Below, piece by piece: positions 51,901 to 62,620 of a stretch of DNA of 64,000 nucleotides. A program made the position numbers and the translations under genes. Within the stretch, counting starts at the first letter, position 1, and each line of letters opens with the position of its first letter. The stretch lies in assembly GCF_003369915.1 (NCBI RefSeq), contig NC_046677.1, forward strand, positions 10,850,001-10,914,000, given 5' to 3'. This DNA comes from Drosophila miranda (lineage: Eukaryota > Arthropoda > Insecta > Diptera > Drosophilidae). The notes under the pieces were generated by a model. It saw only the letters and a program-made list of their open reading frames with translations, was not told the origin of the DNA and searched no databases.

Positions 51901-53227
51901 ACGAGTATCTCTACTTGCCTGCCTCCCTGCTATTCAGTTACCACTCGCCCGCTCCCATCTCGTGCTTGTAATGTGAGAAAAAGGCAAGCTAAAGCTAAAG
52001 CTAAAAAGTGCAACGTTGACACAATTGTGAGTATCCATGAGATACTCAAGCAATTGTCAAGCGATTGTCTAGATCCAGCCACCGGCAATTGCATTGCCAC
52101 AATGGGCCACAGATGAGCTGGCTGCCAGAAGATGAAGTGGGAAGCGTGTTGTCAGTCTGCACTCCACTCCCTGTCTAGTACTACGAGAGCAGTCCATAGT
52201 TGATTTGAAATTGTTTTGCAATTCAATTCATCTGCAATGACATATGGCATGTATCTAGAGATGTGATATGTAACTATGCATCTTTGAAATTGGGTTTGTT
52301 TGTAGTTTATTTCCTAATATGAAAGGGAAGCGTTCAGTTGGGAAGTGTTGGCCACATTTGTGTTGGAAAGAAACTCAAGGAAATTGTGATCAAAGCTCTG
52401 CCGATGGCAACGAAGCAATTCATCTAACAAGAGGCTCAAAAATATATCAAAATATATGCCAAAATGTTTATTTAGAGCACGGGGCTCACTGGGTTAGAGC
52501 ATTAAAGGAGCGAGATAGAGAGAGACTATAGAAACTATAGAAATTGGTTGCCAGGTTTCGAATGGTACACTTTGTGCACTCAGAGAAAAAGGCCATATTC
52601 AAATAAAATGCACCCATATTTAAATTAAATATTCAGTTTTTGAATACAAAATTAGTGGAATTATATGGAATAAACTCTGATTTAAATATAAATGTATTAA
52701 ATTTCCTATTTAACACGATCTACATATATTTATAATATAAATATATTCAATATAAATAAGAAAAATATTTATTGTTAATATTTTCATATTAATAGTAAAA
52801 AAGAAGGGAAACAGATCTATTTATATACATTTTTAAATCGAATTAGTTAGTTAATTTAATTAATTAAAATATTCGAATCTCAAGTGCTATTTTCTCTGAG
52901 TGTATTTTTATTAATTTAAAAACATCTGTTATCTTTTTGCATTGAATTTCATTAGTCACAATCTTTCAGTCTTCCCGTATTTATTTAACCATTATACTAA
53001 ATATCATTAAAGGATATATATCTTATAGGATTTTTGCCCTTATCAACATTTGCGTATACGTAAGAGAGATCTTGAATTGAGCCCAAGAACCCCAATGTAT
53101 ACCGAAATGTTGTTGGGGACTTCTTTTACCATCTTCATCATATTTTCCATTGAGAGAACTGTAATAGTTTAAATGAAAGGGTCGAAATAATTCAAAGCGT
53201 TAGCTTTTTTCATTAATAGTATGAGAG
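42979..53227. other. long gene-poor intergenic region
   Basis: I find no gene I can defend in about 10 kb. Longer open frames (for example near 43930-44500, 45430-46080 and 48050-48580) sit in compositionally biased sequence, start without a good ATG, or have equally long frames on the other strand. Features seen are a CCACT pentamer repeat at 46901-46920, AGCC units at 51320-51340 and several very AT-rich blocks. The region could hold long-range enhancers or non-coding transcripts. Confidence 0.5.
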
Positions 53228-53985
53228 TACCTATGTATGTGGGTATCGAGCAAACCACCAACAGCCTGTAGAATATTCAGTGATATTACATTTTTCATTC
53301 TGATAATTATCCCTCTCCAATGTGAAAAACTTCATGTTCAGGTGAAAGCTGTTAGTGAGTTTTCGGCTGTTTCTGAATATTTACCCAGCGATTTCAGTTC
53401 GTAGTCTAACGTTTCGTTCTCTACTCTGAAATCATCGTATCGAGCATATCTGCTGTTTCCATGAATATCCCAAAGTTGAATGCAAAACTCGTGAGGCTGC
53501 GACAGGGTCATTCGATGGATTTTTTCCAGTCCCATGAAGAAGTTCCCCCATTTGAAGTCCAAATTACCATTGAATCGTTACTGGATTACAGTCCAGCCAG
53601 ATCCAGAAACAGCAGAGCACGTGGAATGGATTGATTCCGGGTACATTGATTAAATGAATACCAGTGGAGTCGTCGAATGGGAGACAACTGCTAGCATTAG
53701 AGATATTCGTCTTCAATTGATCTATACGATTGTTGACATCGGACTTTTCTTTTATTATAAGCTCCTTCAATTGATCAGTTTTTTTCATTAGAAGTTTATT
53801 TTGTGATTCCAGATTTTTAATTTGATCTTCCATGAGCTGAATTTACGTTTGGAGTTTACTTGCTGTGATGCTTAGGCTTTTCCTCAGTAGATCATCCATT
53901 TGCTTATCTTTCTGTTGAATCGATGATGCCAGAAGGTCCTCACTATTCTTTGCCTTTGCGATTTCGAGTTTATTTTCCAGCTGGG
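53228..53985 (-). pseudogene. broken fibrinogen-related (FReD) protein gene
   Basis: The minus strand first codes for a coiled coil (HIAQLENKLEIAKAK... and DQIKNLESQNKLLMKK), then for a fibrinogen C-terminal domain: GIHLINVPGINPFHVLC, GWTVIQ, RFNGNLDFKWGNFFMGLEKIH, FCIQLWDIHGN, then SFHLNMKFFTLERDN and a decayed GCWWF near the end. It is interrupted by in-frame TAA stops at 53843-53845 and 53578-53580, by a frameshift after HVLC, and by another after AENSLTA, and it lacks an intact C-terminus. The pieces still read in order, so decay is fairly recent. Intact relatives in flies are secreted recognition proteins. Confidence 0.85.
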
Positions 53986-54227
53986 CGATGTGAATCCTTT
54001 CCCTGGCACAGGGCCGCGTACCGGAGCAGGGACTTTAACATCGGATAGCAAATGGCGCCACAACGCTCATCGTCCTCTCTTCTGGTCGTCTCGCATACAT
54101 AGACGTAGACCTGTGAACACTTCCTTCCAACATCCTTATCTACATGCTTTTAAATTGCGATACCATTTACCCTCTTTCTCTCTGTGTGAAGGCTTGTATC
54201 AAATTACTCAAAGAATACAGAGATTTA

Positions 54228-54282
54228 TTAGATTCGAGTAGCTTTTTCTACCCCGTAAAGTATATATATTCTTGATTAGAAT
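54228..54282 (-). mobile_element. decayed fragment of a mini-me/DINE-1-type element
   Basis: CCCGTAAAGTATATATATTC is the near-exact reverse complement of the TA-core segment of the large elements at 60166-62424. A weak match to their AATATACC end lies just to the left. Only a short piece survives. Confidence 0.55.
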
Positions 54283-57200
54283 TGAAATTTTTGCTACCGC
54301 AAATTGAGCAAATCTTTTGGTAACCACAATATTGAAAATACAAGAAAACAGACTATGCTGAATATAAATAATGATTTGATCTACCAGAATGCCAAAAGTC
54401 ATTGCGATCGGACTATTTTTATATCCAGGAAGAGGAAAATAATTGTGGGCCTCGACAAAAACGTTTCATCGTGTATCTATCAGTAGCTGAGTCGTCTGGC
54501 AGGGTTTTCTGGGTAAAGAGTACGAGCGAGAGAGAGAAATGGTCCTAAACAGCAACGCAGTCATATAAACCGAGGGGAGCTGCTGCAAGACGCCCCTACA
54601 AGCAGGAAATTATATAATTACTATTATATACATAGTACACAAATGATGAGAAATATATTCATACGTTAAATTCGCAACTCTGAACTGTTGAAAGTATCTG
54701 TATATACATTACATCACTTACAAAAGATACAACTGCAAAGTTACAAATAATTTGCGCTAAATGAAAGTGAATGGTAAACGATTATAGTGGAATGCTGACT
54801 ATGGGACTGTCTTACTATTATATCGATCTCTGAAATGTGAACGATCTACAGATATTCAAACTTCCTTTCTTTCAAAGAGATCTTCTCTCTTTCAAGAATA
54901 CCTTCTGCCCCAGATTGGGTTCTGTTTCCCAATCTTGTTAGGCTTCTTCCTGTTTTCTATGACAGCCCGGTTATTATGTCATCTAATCCCCAATTTCGAA
55001 CACGCATCGCATCGCATGCCATCTGCCCCACACAGAACTCAATTAAAAGTCCATTATCCACACCATGGAACAGAACTAACATTTGGGATTTGTTTAATAA
55101 ACAATTTCCGCTTTGATTTGTAGGCCCAGGCCCCCTCTCCAAATCATAGGTAATTAACGTGATGGTTGCTTCTGTGCTTCTGTGTCTGCGGATAGGCAAT
55201 TATGGCACCCCGCTTTTGTGGTGTGAAGAGTCACCCGCAGAGTGGGGTCAAGAGCCGCCTGGCTCCAACCCCTCAGGTGGTGCATACACTTGCCTCTTTT
55301 GGTAGGAAGTTGCAGCTTCCTTTTGTCGGGCCAGCAGTTGCGCGATTCTTGGCATTCTTTCCATACAAATTAGCTTGCAATTTGCTCTGGCTTCAGCCTC
55401 AGCCCTTTGTCGATTGATTGTGTTGCGCGGATTCTTTTGCACACAGTTCGATTGAAGTCGAAGTCGAACTCCAATCGTCGGCATCGTTTGGTATTTTGTT
55501 CCCTTTAAGCAAAAGCCGACAAAATGCGAACCACAAGAGAGAGAGAGGAGTGTGAGGCGGCGATGTCGTTTAAGGCTATTCGATTGGCATGCCGTCGCTC
55601 TCTTTGGGGTTGCGTTTCATACTCAAGTATCTGCGGGATCCATTAGTACTTGTATCTCTCTACTTGGGGACCTGCCTCTGTAATCAATCAATGCATCATA
55701 GAACGATGGAGTCTGGTGGACTTCCCTCTTTTTTTTTCCAGACTTCCACCGGAAAATATTTGCTTCCGTTCTGTTGTTTTTCCAACCATTCTATGGAGTG
55801 GAGTATGGCAAATAAATTACAATTAAATGCAAGAAACATGCAACAGGCACAGACAGACATACAGACAGACATACAGACAGACAGAGAATTGCTGTATCCA
55901 GCGGATGTGCGGAGTGGGCTACCTATAGCGACAACATCATTAGCCCCCACACCACACCACACCACACCACACTCCACTCTAGAGTGGGATTCTGGGGGCC
56001 CTTTTTCCTCCGATTGTAACGACAGTAAAAGTGGTCCATGCTAATCCGGAAGTGGGTCATTTTCCCCGAACGCAAATGAAAGCGTGTGCCCTGTCCCCTG
56101 CCACCGATTCGAAGCGTTGAAAATCATATAATGAAACACATGCTGGCAGCAGGGAGCTGATAGTCAGCCATGGGAAATTGAAACCGAAAACTGCAGCAAT
56201 GGAAAGCCCCGAGAAGAGAGTCACGGAACCAACAGAGATATGGAGGTGAAGATGAGAGACAGTATCATCATCATCATAATCATAATAAAGCAATCAAAAT
56301 GAGGGAATAAGACATTGTCTCCTATCCCTCTGTGTGTGGGAAACTCGCTGACAGATGAGATATTGTCGTCAGACTTATGCAAGAACATCAATTGAAAAGC
56401 GAAATGGTGTTGAAAGTTAAGAAAATTAATTAGAAAAGCAAAAAGCAATGAAAACCAAAGAGAACTACGGGGTGTATAGAAATACGAATGAGAAATAAGA
56501 TATTTGCTGGGAGCCCTGCTCAATTCGAGATATGAGGCAGAGATCGGAAGGACTTTAAAGTAAGTTTTTGTTGCAAAAATTCTTGAAGAGGGTTGTGCAA
56601 GGAAAACCTTCTACGGAGTATCTTATTGTCGCGTCACGTGTAGGAATGCTAAAATTTAGTAGAATATGTGTGTAAAGTATGTTTAAAATAGGCAGACAAA
56701 ATTTGCTCTTTAGAAATTCACATCCTTATAGAAAGAGCATATTTTCTTATAAATATGTAAGATATTCAAATTACGGATGTGTTTACAGAAAAAAAAAACA
56801 ATCTTTCGATATGCTACATGCACAGTCCTGGGCGGTAATTCTGCTGTAAGACTCCGCTTCCTTCGCCTTAATATCTGACATTCCTTAAGCAAGTAAAGGG
56901 AAAGTTATTCCCATTTCAACTCATTTCAAGAACATTTTTGTAAATATTTTCAGTGTCTTGGAAAACCAGAAAATATGCTATCTGAATATTGAACACAAAA
57001 AAAATTATAAAAAAAGAATAACAGAAAAATTTAAATTAATTAAGCAAATATTAAAGTAATCTATCTACATATATGTATGTATGCTGAGGTAGCATTATTA
57101 AATCCGGCTGAAAATTGAATCTTGAATGCAAACCAAACTGAAATATTTTGTATGCCCGCCGCCTTATAGGGTAACTTCCATATTATCAATATTCCATATG

Positions 57201-57460
57201 AAATTTGTTTAGTAGCAAACAACTTTTGGCCATATGTAGTAGATCTGTTTCAGACACCACGCAAAATGCGAGTAACTTGCGCATAATTTGGTAGTAAATT
57301 CAACCATTAAGAAAAGACAAGACACCTACCCATAAAGACTGGACGACTGACCGATCGCCCACATATAGGAGCAGTGGAAGGGGCAGTGGCTGCCATCCCA
57401 CATTCAATTCCGTAACCAATTTTGACGCGTGCGCAGGCGCAAGTCTTAATTTGCATATCC
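54283..57460. other. intergenic DNA left of the seminal-fluid-type cluster
   Basis: No supported gene. It includes a 12-bp-unit repeat (ACAGACAGACAT, 55849-55884), an ACCAC repeat at 55951-55975, and AT-rich DNA from 56700. Confidence 0.5.
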
Positions 57461-57822
57461 CCCACCGAATCGAAACTGTGGGGGCGACCTTACGATTTTG
57501 ATTGTTTCACATTCTACGAGTTTGAAGCCAAAACGGATGTCTTGGATCTCTCTGGCTGCAGTTTTACTTTCGCTTGGAAGACAATGAAGCGGCCGTCAGA
57601 TCTCTCTCTGAAGAGTTCTCACATTTATTTTGCGGCTTGCGAATTGCACATTAAATCTGCTGTGATCTTAATTATACTTGAAAATCTTTTAGAGTACATA
57701 TCACGAACGTATCGTAAGCTCTTGGCTCCAAAAGCGTATATTTTTGCTTATACAAAAACCATATCGAAATGTTATTTCACAGCAAAAGTCGGGCAGAACT
57801 AATGTTTAGAGGTGGTTTCTTC

Positions 57823-57860
57823 TATATATAGAGGTGTTTTGGCATCAGAAAGATTCATTC
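57823..57860 (+). promoter_or_regulatory. TATA box and initiator of the 115-aa gene, copy 1
   Basis: TATATATA (57823-57830) is followed by a perfect TCATTC initiator (57855-57860, A at 57857), at the standard distance of about 32. The ATG follows 11 bases after the start site. Confidence 0.75.
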
Positions 57861-57867
57861 TTTTAGT

Positions 57868-58276
57868 ATGGGGTCTATTGGTCTCCTGGTTGTTTGTAAG
57901 TATTTTTAGCAGAGAAATATCTCTAGAAAGTATTGAAAACAAATTGTTTTTCTTAGTTTCTTTGGGGATGGCACTTGGGTCTTCAGCCTATCAAAGACCG
58001 ATGAAAGTACAAGAGGATAGGAGAATTTTGCAAAACCTGAATGTTGTAGCTCAAATGTATCTTGCATCGTCTCAGCAAATACAACTGGATCAGGAAACCG
58101 TAGATCGCCAAATAGCCCAACAAGAGCTGGCACTACAGATGGCCGCTAAACAGTTGGTCGAAATTCAGCAAAAGTTGGTGGAAACCCAACGGCGACTATC
58201 GGGTTGTCAACCGCAGCAGAAAACCAGCTTTAGAGCAGCTCCTGGTTTCGATATAATGCCACCATTTTCTGGATGA
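57868..58276 (+). CDS. 115-aa secreted coiled-coil protein, copy 1 (seminal-fluid type)
   Basis: Exons 57868-57895 and 57957-58276 flank a 61-nt phase-1 intron (GTAAGTATTT...TTTCTTAG). Joined, they give 115 residues. Residues 1-20 are a clear signal peptide (MGSIGLLVVFSLGMALGSSA). A long amphipathic Gln-rich helix, probably a coiled coil, spans residues 28-91 (QIAQQELALQMAAKQLVEIQ is typical). A single Cys at 93 and a short tail ending PPFSG follow. A focused promoter precedes it, and AATAAA follows at 58343-58348. The unspliced frame has no ATG before an internal Met, so the spliced model is preferred. The coiled coil ending in a lone Cys recalls the core of ovulin, two kilobases downstream, so it may be a divergent Acp26Aa paralogue; that is inference. 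I recognise no direct counterpart. Confidence 0.78.
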
Positions 58277-58342
58277 CCACCAGAGGCGACCCAACAGAAA
58301 TGAGAAGATTTTTATTATTGGATCCACTTATCTAGCCCTGAA

Positions 58343-58348
58343 AATAAA
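58343..58348 (+). terminator. poly(A) signal of the 115-aa gene, copy 1
   Basis: AATAAA lies 67 bases after the stop codon and is followed by a T-rich stretch. Confidence 0.7.
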
Positions 58349-58607
58349 GCAATTTTTTCCTTTTCGTTATTCATTTCTTCTATCCATGGAATATATCAGA
58401 AAAATGTATCTAATATAAAATTTCAATGAAGAAAACTTGGGTAATTTTTTACTAAGTGTTCTTATAGAATTTTAAATTTGAAATTTTATATACAGGGGCT
58501 TTAGATTTCTGCTCTGGGAATATGGATGGATGATCTGAAGATTTGATAAAAAGTGATGACGAATCCTTTGCTTAGACCAGGAAAATTATGGTAAAATTCC
58601 AGATCGT

Positions 58608-58700
58608 TACAAAAAAAAAATACTACAAAATACCACAAAATTTAAGAAAATTCTAGAAAGGTACTAGGAAGATGCGATACAATACTAGAACAAATATGTT
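58608..58700 (+). repeat. short AT-rich array of the AATACTAGAAA family
   Basis: Words such as AATACTAC, AAATACCAC, AAATTCTAGAAA and AATACTAGAAC recur, related to the arrays in dsf intron 3. The surrounding 58350-59020 holds no gene. Confidence 0.5.
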
Positions 58701-59021
58701 ATAGAAATATAAAAAAAAACACCTGTATGCGTTTTTTCACAAATAAAAATGTACAGAAAAGTATCATAAGTCTTCCAGCTAATATTAATAAAAAAAATAT
58801 TACCCATAAAAATAAATACAATTTGGTAATACTTTTTTTTGAAAGAATTGGGAGCTCGCTTTGATTTATTTTCAGAGGATCTGTCGAATCGGCGATTATA
58901 TAATGTGACCTTGCATAATCACTAATCGATGGAGAAGAATTATGTTATGAACCTTAATCCCCAGTAAATGTTAATCGAAACGAATCGCAAAGCGTTACAC
59001 AATTCTGAATACAATGCGTGA

Positions 59022-59054
59022 CATAAAGAAGAGACTTCCCACAGCTATTCAGCA
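59022..59054 (+). promoter_or_regulatory. TATA-like box and initiator of the ovulin-like gene
   Basis: ATAAAG (59022-59027) lies about 27 bases before TTCAGCAG (initiator A at 59051), and the ATG is 27 bases further on. The TATA match is weak. A better TATATAA at 58898-58904 would give a leader of about 150 bases and is the alternative. Confidence 0.45.
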
Positions 59055-59077
59055 GTTGAAGGATCGCCTTCTTCAAG

Positions 59078-59822
59078 ATGAGGTTTCTTTTGTTAGTGTG
59101 CACCGCAGCACTGCGTAAGTTTTGTTGATGGAAAGAAAGTGTTGATCGCACCTTAACTATGAAAGTTTATATATGGATCAGTTCTATCGGGCAACGTGGC
59201 AGAAGATGACCCCCCAAAGAGAGATGAACCACAACTGGAAGATCAAAAGTCCCCAAAGGCCGAAGATCCAGAGGCGGCAAAGTCAACTCCAAAGGAAGAT
59301 GAAGCAGATGACGCAAAGTCACCTCCAAAGGAAGATGAAGCAGATGACGCGAAGTCACCTGCAAAGGAAGATGAATCAGAGGTGATAAGGTTCCCCTTCG
59401 AATATGGCTCAAAGGGTAAAAGGGTAGCAAAGGCAAATCCATACCCACGTAGATATTGGAAGATCAGAAGAAAACAAACTGAGCAGTCCATCGGGAGGAT
59501 GGCTAAAAGGATACCAGAAATGCGAAAAAATTACGCTTTGTCCATGGAGAAAAACAAGACATTAGCCGCGAAGATGGAAGCTTTTAATAAGAAGTTGTAC
59601 GATGTGACAATGGATCTGAGAAGGGCTCAACAGCAGGCAGAAAATTGCAAGGATGTCGATACGGGAAATCCATTGATACCTCAGTGGAATATGAATAATT
59701 CTAGAATAGGCCCTGTCTATACATTTAGGTACATCCGTCTGCTAAGGTACTTACGTGCGAATATTGACAGGGAACTAAAGGCTGTCACGAACTTGAAATG
59801 GAGTAGAGAGAAGAGAAAATAG
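59078..59822 (+). CDS. Acp26Aa: ovulin-like accessory gland protein (Acp26Aa)
   Basis: Exons 59078-59114 and 59182-59822 join over a 67-nt phase-1 intron (GTAAGTTTTG...GATCAG) into 225 residues. Residues 1-19 (MRFLLLVCTAALLLSGNVA) are a signal peptide. An acidic Lys/Glu/Asp/Pro region with 12-residue repeats spans 48-77. Basic sites follow at KGKR (90-93), PRR (101-103) and RRK (108-110). A helical coiled coil runs 110-168 and ends in a lone Cys (168). A second helix (TFRYIRLLRYLRANIDRELK) runs near 193-212. The layout matches ovulin as I know it: a secreted, proteolytically processed male hormone that raises ovulation. The C-terminal helix keeps a similar spacing of Tyr, Leu-Leu, Ile and Glu. 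Sequons occur at N137 and N184. Ovulin evolves very fast, so low identity is expected. AATAAA occurs at 59864-59869 and 59878-59883. Confidence 0.68.
59288..59379 (+). repeat. 36-bp coding minisatellite in the ovulin-like gene
   Basis: Two full units and one partial unit code for (T/P)P-K-E-D-E-A-D-D-A-K-S. The units are nearly identical at the DNA level, so the expansion is recent. Confidence 0.9.
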
Positions 59823-59863
59823 TCACAATTCTGCACATCTGACGAAGATTGTAAAACATTTTT

Positions 59864-59883
59864 AATAAATTGTGATCAATAAA
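59864..59883 (+). terminator. two poly(A) signals of the ovulin-like gene
   Basis: AATAAA occurs at 59864 and 59878, 42 and 56 bases after the stop codon. Confidence 0.7.
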
Positions 59884-59968
59884 TCGTAGCAATTGCTGGA
59901 ATAAATATAAAGCTTGGGATTAAATGAATGAAATTGAAACACGTCAGACCTCATGTTAAAGAATTTTT

Positions 59969-60150
59969 TAAATCTTGAAAGCATTATATGTCTCTGGCGA
60001 ATGAATGATCTATCTATATAATGAAAAATTTACTAGAAAAATGATGTACAAATATACTTAATGTATACTACAAATAAACGTAAGGCATACTGAAATATTC
60101 TACAAATATATTGAAATGTACAGAAAGTATACTGAATCTTAAATACCTCG
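59969..60150 (+). pseudogene. remnant of an Acp26Ab-like gene
   Basis: ATATGTCTCTGGCGA (near 59986-60000) repeats the start of exon 2 of the Acp26Ab-like gene at 62621-62834. GATGTACAAATATAC and the ATATTGAAA words that follow (60045-60120) resemble that gene's 3' flank (from 62852). The body between is missing. It sits right after the ovulin-like gene, where Acp26Ab lies in melanogaster. Support is modest because the matches are short. Confidence 0.45.
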
Positions 60151-60165
60151 AGAAAGTAAATAAAA

Positions 60166-61357
60166 CGAGGTGGAACGTTGTGAGTTGCTGCGGACACCGC
60201 AACTCTACAGTTATACCCGATACTAAGTCAGTATGGCTCTCCTCCGGCAGACGCCGCTAATATTAAGCGACACGACAAAGAGTGCGTGCGAGAGAGACAG
60301 AAAATCAGTCTGAGCGTGACGTCGGGGTCTGCGTAGCCAGTGCAAATTGATTTGTTCCTTTTGGCTACAAAAATGATCTGATCTGATCCAGATTCAGCAA
60401 TCTGATAGATATGGTCATTATCTATGATTCTGCGTTTTTAGTTTTCTCGAATGTGCAATATTGTGGATGCAACAGATTTTCGTCCTTTGTGGGGGCGGAA
60501 AAGGGTATGGCGAAATTCTGAGATATACGTTTTATAGTGAGATCTAACAGAAGTGCGGATACCAAATTTGGTTACTCTAGCCTTAATAGTCTCTGAGATT
60601 TGTGGATGCCCCAGATTTTCGTCCTTTGCGGGGGCGGAAGGGGGTGTGGCGAAATTTGGACACGAAACGGTCAAGGTCCGATATCACAGGAGTGTGGACA
60701 CCAAATTTGGTTGCTCTGGCTCTTATAGGTTCTGAGATCCTTGAACTCATATTTTGCAATTGGCAAAGCCGACCATGAAACCTGTGTGTTAGAGAGAGAC
60801 AGAGAGAGAAAGAATGAAATTGTTTTCTTGATTCTGGCTATAATAATTATACGATCTGGTTGAGATTTTACACTCTAGAACATATAGTCATCCTCTACGA
60901 TTCTGCGTTTTTGGTTTTATCGTATCTTTAAAAATGTGGATGCCACAGATTTCGGATTTTCGGGGGCGGAAGTGGGCGGGGCGAAGTTTTGAAATATTTT
61001 TGTAGCAGTGACATATCACAGAAGTCTGGATCCAAAACATCGTTGCTCTAGATCTTATAGTCTTTGAGCACTAGGCGCTGAAGGGGACGGACAGACGGAC
61101 AGACGGACAGACGAACAGACGGACAGACGGACGGACGGACGGACGGACGGACGGACGGACGGACGGACGGACGGACGGACGGACGGACGGACGGACAGAC
61201 GGACAGACAGACAGGGCTCAATCGACTCGGCTATTGATGCTGATCAAGAATATATATACTTTATGGGGTCGGAAACGATTCCTTCTGGACGTTACACACA
61301 TCCACTTTTACCACAAATCTAATATACCCCAATACTCATTTTGAGTATCGGGTATAA
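60166..61357 (+). mobile_element. mini-me/DINE-1-type non-autonomous element, copy 1
   Basis: The element starts near CGAGGTGGAACG and ends in AGTATCGGGTATAA (61344-61357), which is the inverse of TTATACCCGATACT at 60211-60224. Its left tip can fold (GAGTTGC...GCAACTC). Inside are three degenerate copies of a roughly 135-bp unit (CAGATTTTCGTCC... then a GGGGGCGGAA block; near 60475, 60610 and 60950). A GGAC/AGAC tetranucleotide tract (61088-61219), a conserved core of about 35 bp and a TA run follow. A GTCY repeat, conserved core and TA repeat in that order define the mini-me elements, of the INE-1/DINE-1 group. No coding capacity is seen. Confidence 0.75.
61088..61219 (+). repeat. GGAC/AGAC tetranucleotide microsatellite
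   Basis: About 33 tandem GGAC or AGAC units lie inside element copy 1. The reverse complement is the GTCY repeat of mini-me elements. Confidence 0.9.
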
Positions 61358-61373
61358 AAAATAAAAATAAAAA

Positions 61374-62424
61374 CGAGGGGGAACGTTGTGAGTTGCTGCG
61401 GACACCGCAACTCTACGGTTATACCCGATACTAAGTCAGTATGGCTCTCCTCCGGCAGACGCCGCTAATATTAAGCGACACGACAAAGAGTGCGTGCGAG
61501 AGAGACAGAAAATCAGTCTGAGCGTGACGTCGGGCGCTGCGTAGCCACTGCAAATTGATTTGTTCCTATTGGCTATAAAAATGATCTGATCTGATCCAGA
61601 TTCAGCAATCTGATAGATATGGTCATTATCTATGATTCTGCGTTTTTAGTTTTCTCGAATGTGCAATATTGTGGATGCAACAGATTTTCGTCCTTTGTGT
61701 GGGCGGAAGGGGGTGGGGTGAAATTTTTAGATACAAGTTTTATAGTAAGATCTAACAGGAGTGCGGATACCAATTTTGGTTACTCTAGCCTTAATAGTCT
61801 CTGAGATTTTTGAATATCCCCAGATTTTCGTCCTTTGCGGGGGCGGAAGGGGGTGTGGCGAAATTTTGAAACAAACTCGCCTCGGTCCGATATATTAGGA
61901 GTGTGGATACCAAATTTGGTTGCTCTGGCTCTTATAGGTTCTGAGATCCTTGAACTCATATTTTGCAATTGGCAAAGCCGACCATGAAACCTGTGTGTTA
62001 GAGAGAGACAGAGCGAGAAAGAATGAAATTGTTTTATCGTATCTTTAAAAATGTGGATGCCACAGATTTTCGTGCTTTGTGGGGGCGGAAGTCGGCGGGG
62101 CGAAGTTTTGAAATATTTTTGTAGCAGTGACATATCACAGAAGTCTGGATCCAAAACATCGTTGCTCTAGATCTTATAGTCTTTGAGCACTAAGCGCTGA
62201 AGGGGACGGACGGACGGACGGACGGACGGACGGACGGACGGACGGACGGACGGACGGACGGACAGACGGACAGACAGACAGGGCTCAATCGACTCGGCTA
62301 TTGATGCTGATCAAGAATATATATACTTTATGGGGTCGGAAACGATTCCTTGTGGACGTTACACACATCCACTTTTACCACAAATCTAATATACCCCAAT
62401 ACTCATTTTGAGTATCGGGTATAA
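61374..62424 (+). mobile_element. mini-me/DINE-1-type non-autonomous element, copy 2
   Basis: It lies head-to-tail with copy 1 after an A-rich spacer of about 16 bases and is close to identical to it. TTATACCCGATACT is at 61419-61432 and its inverse at 62411-62424. It lacks a block of roughly 95 bases present in copy 1 (about 60830-60925) and has a shorter GGAC tract (62204-62279). Confidence 0.75.
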
Positions 62425-62518
62425 TAACAACGGCCCTTAGCGACCCTTTCCATGACATTAGTTCCACCAAATTTGAAGTTTGCAACATCTTTGAAAAACC
62501 TTCAAATAACATACTTGT

Positions 62519-62552
62519 TATATAAAAACACTAATTGAATGAAATCTCATTC
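62519..62552 (+). promoter_or_regulatory. TATA box and initiator of the Acp26Ab-like gene
   Basis: TATATAAA (62519-62526) is followed 30 bases later by a perfect TCATTC initiator (62547-62552, A at 62549), the same initiator word as in the 115-aa gene. The leader is 72 bases. Confidence 0.7.
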
Positions 62553-62620
62553 TTTATAGTGATCCAAAGTGGAAAATATCTCTATTCATTTTTTCACAGT
62601 TTACAACAGAACTTTCCACC

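Larger units (their letters stand above)
57461..58283 (+). repeat. segmental duplication, copy 1 (823 bp aligned)
   Basis: This segment matches 63178-64000 with four single-base differences (at 57497, 57533, 57740 and 57759) and no gaps. The match starts abruptly at CCCACCGAATCG; on the right, the second copy is cut by the window edge, so the true length is unknown. All four differences lie upstream of the TATA box of the gene it carries. Confidence 0.95.

Noticed and set aside
57422..57802. A 126-codon frame upstream of the 115-aa gene, in the same frame and separated from it by a single TAA, as if a stop were read through or spliced out.
   Set aside because: It has no ATG near its start. 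The downstream gene has its own TATA, initiator, ATG and signal-peptide exon, so the upstream frame is most likely non-coding flank. A 96-nt intron that would remove the TAA can be drawn (GTAAGC to GTTTAG) but is not needed.
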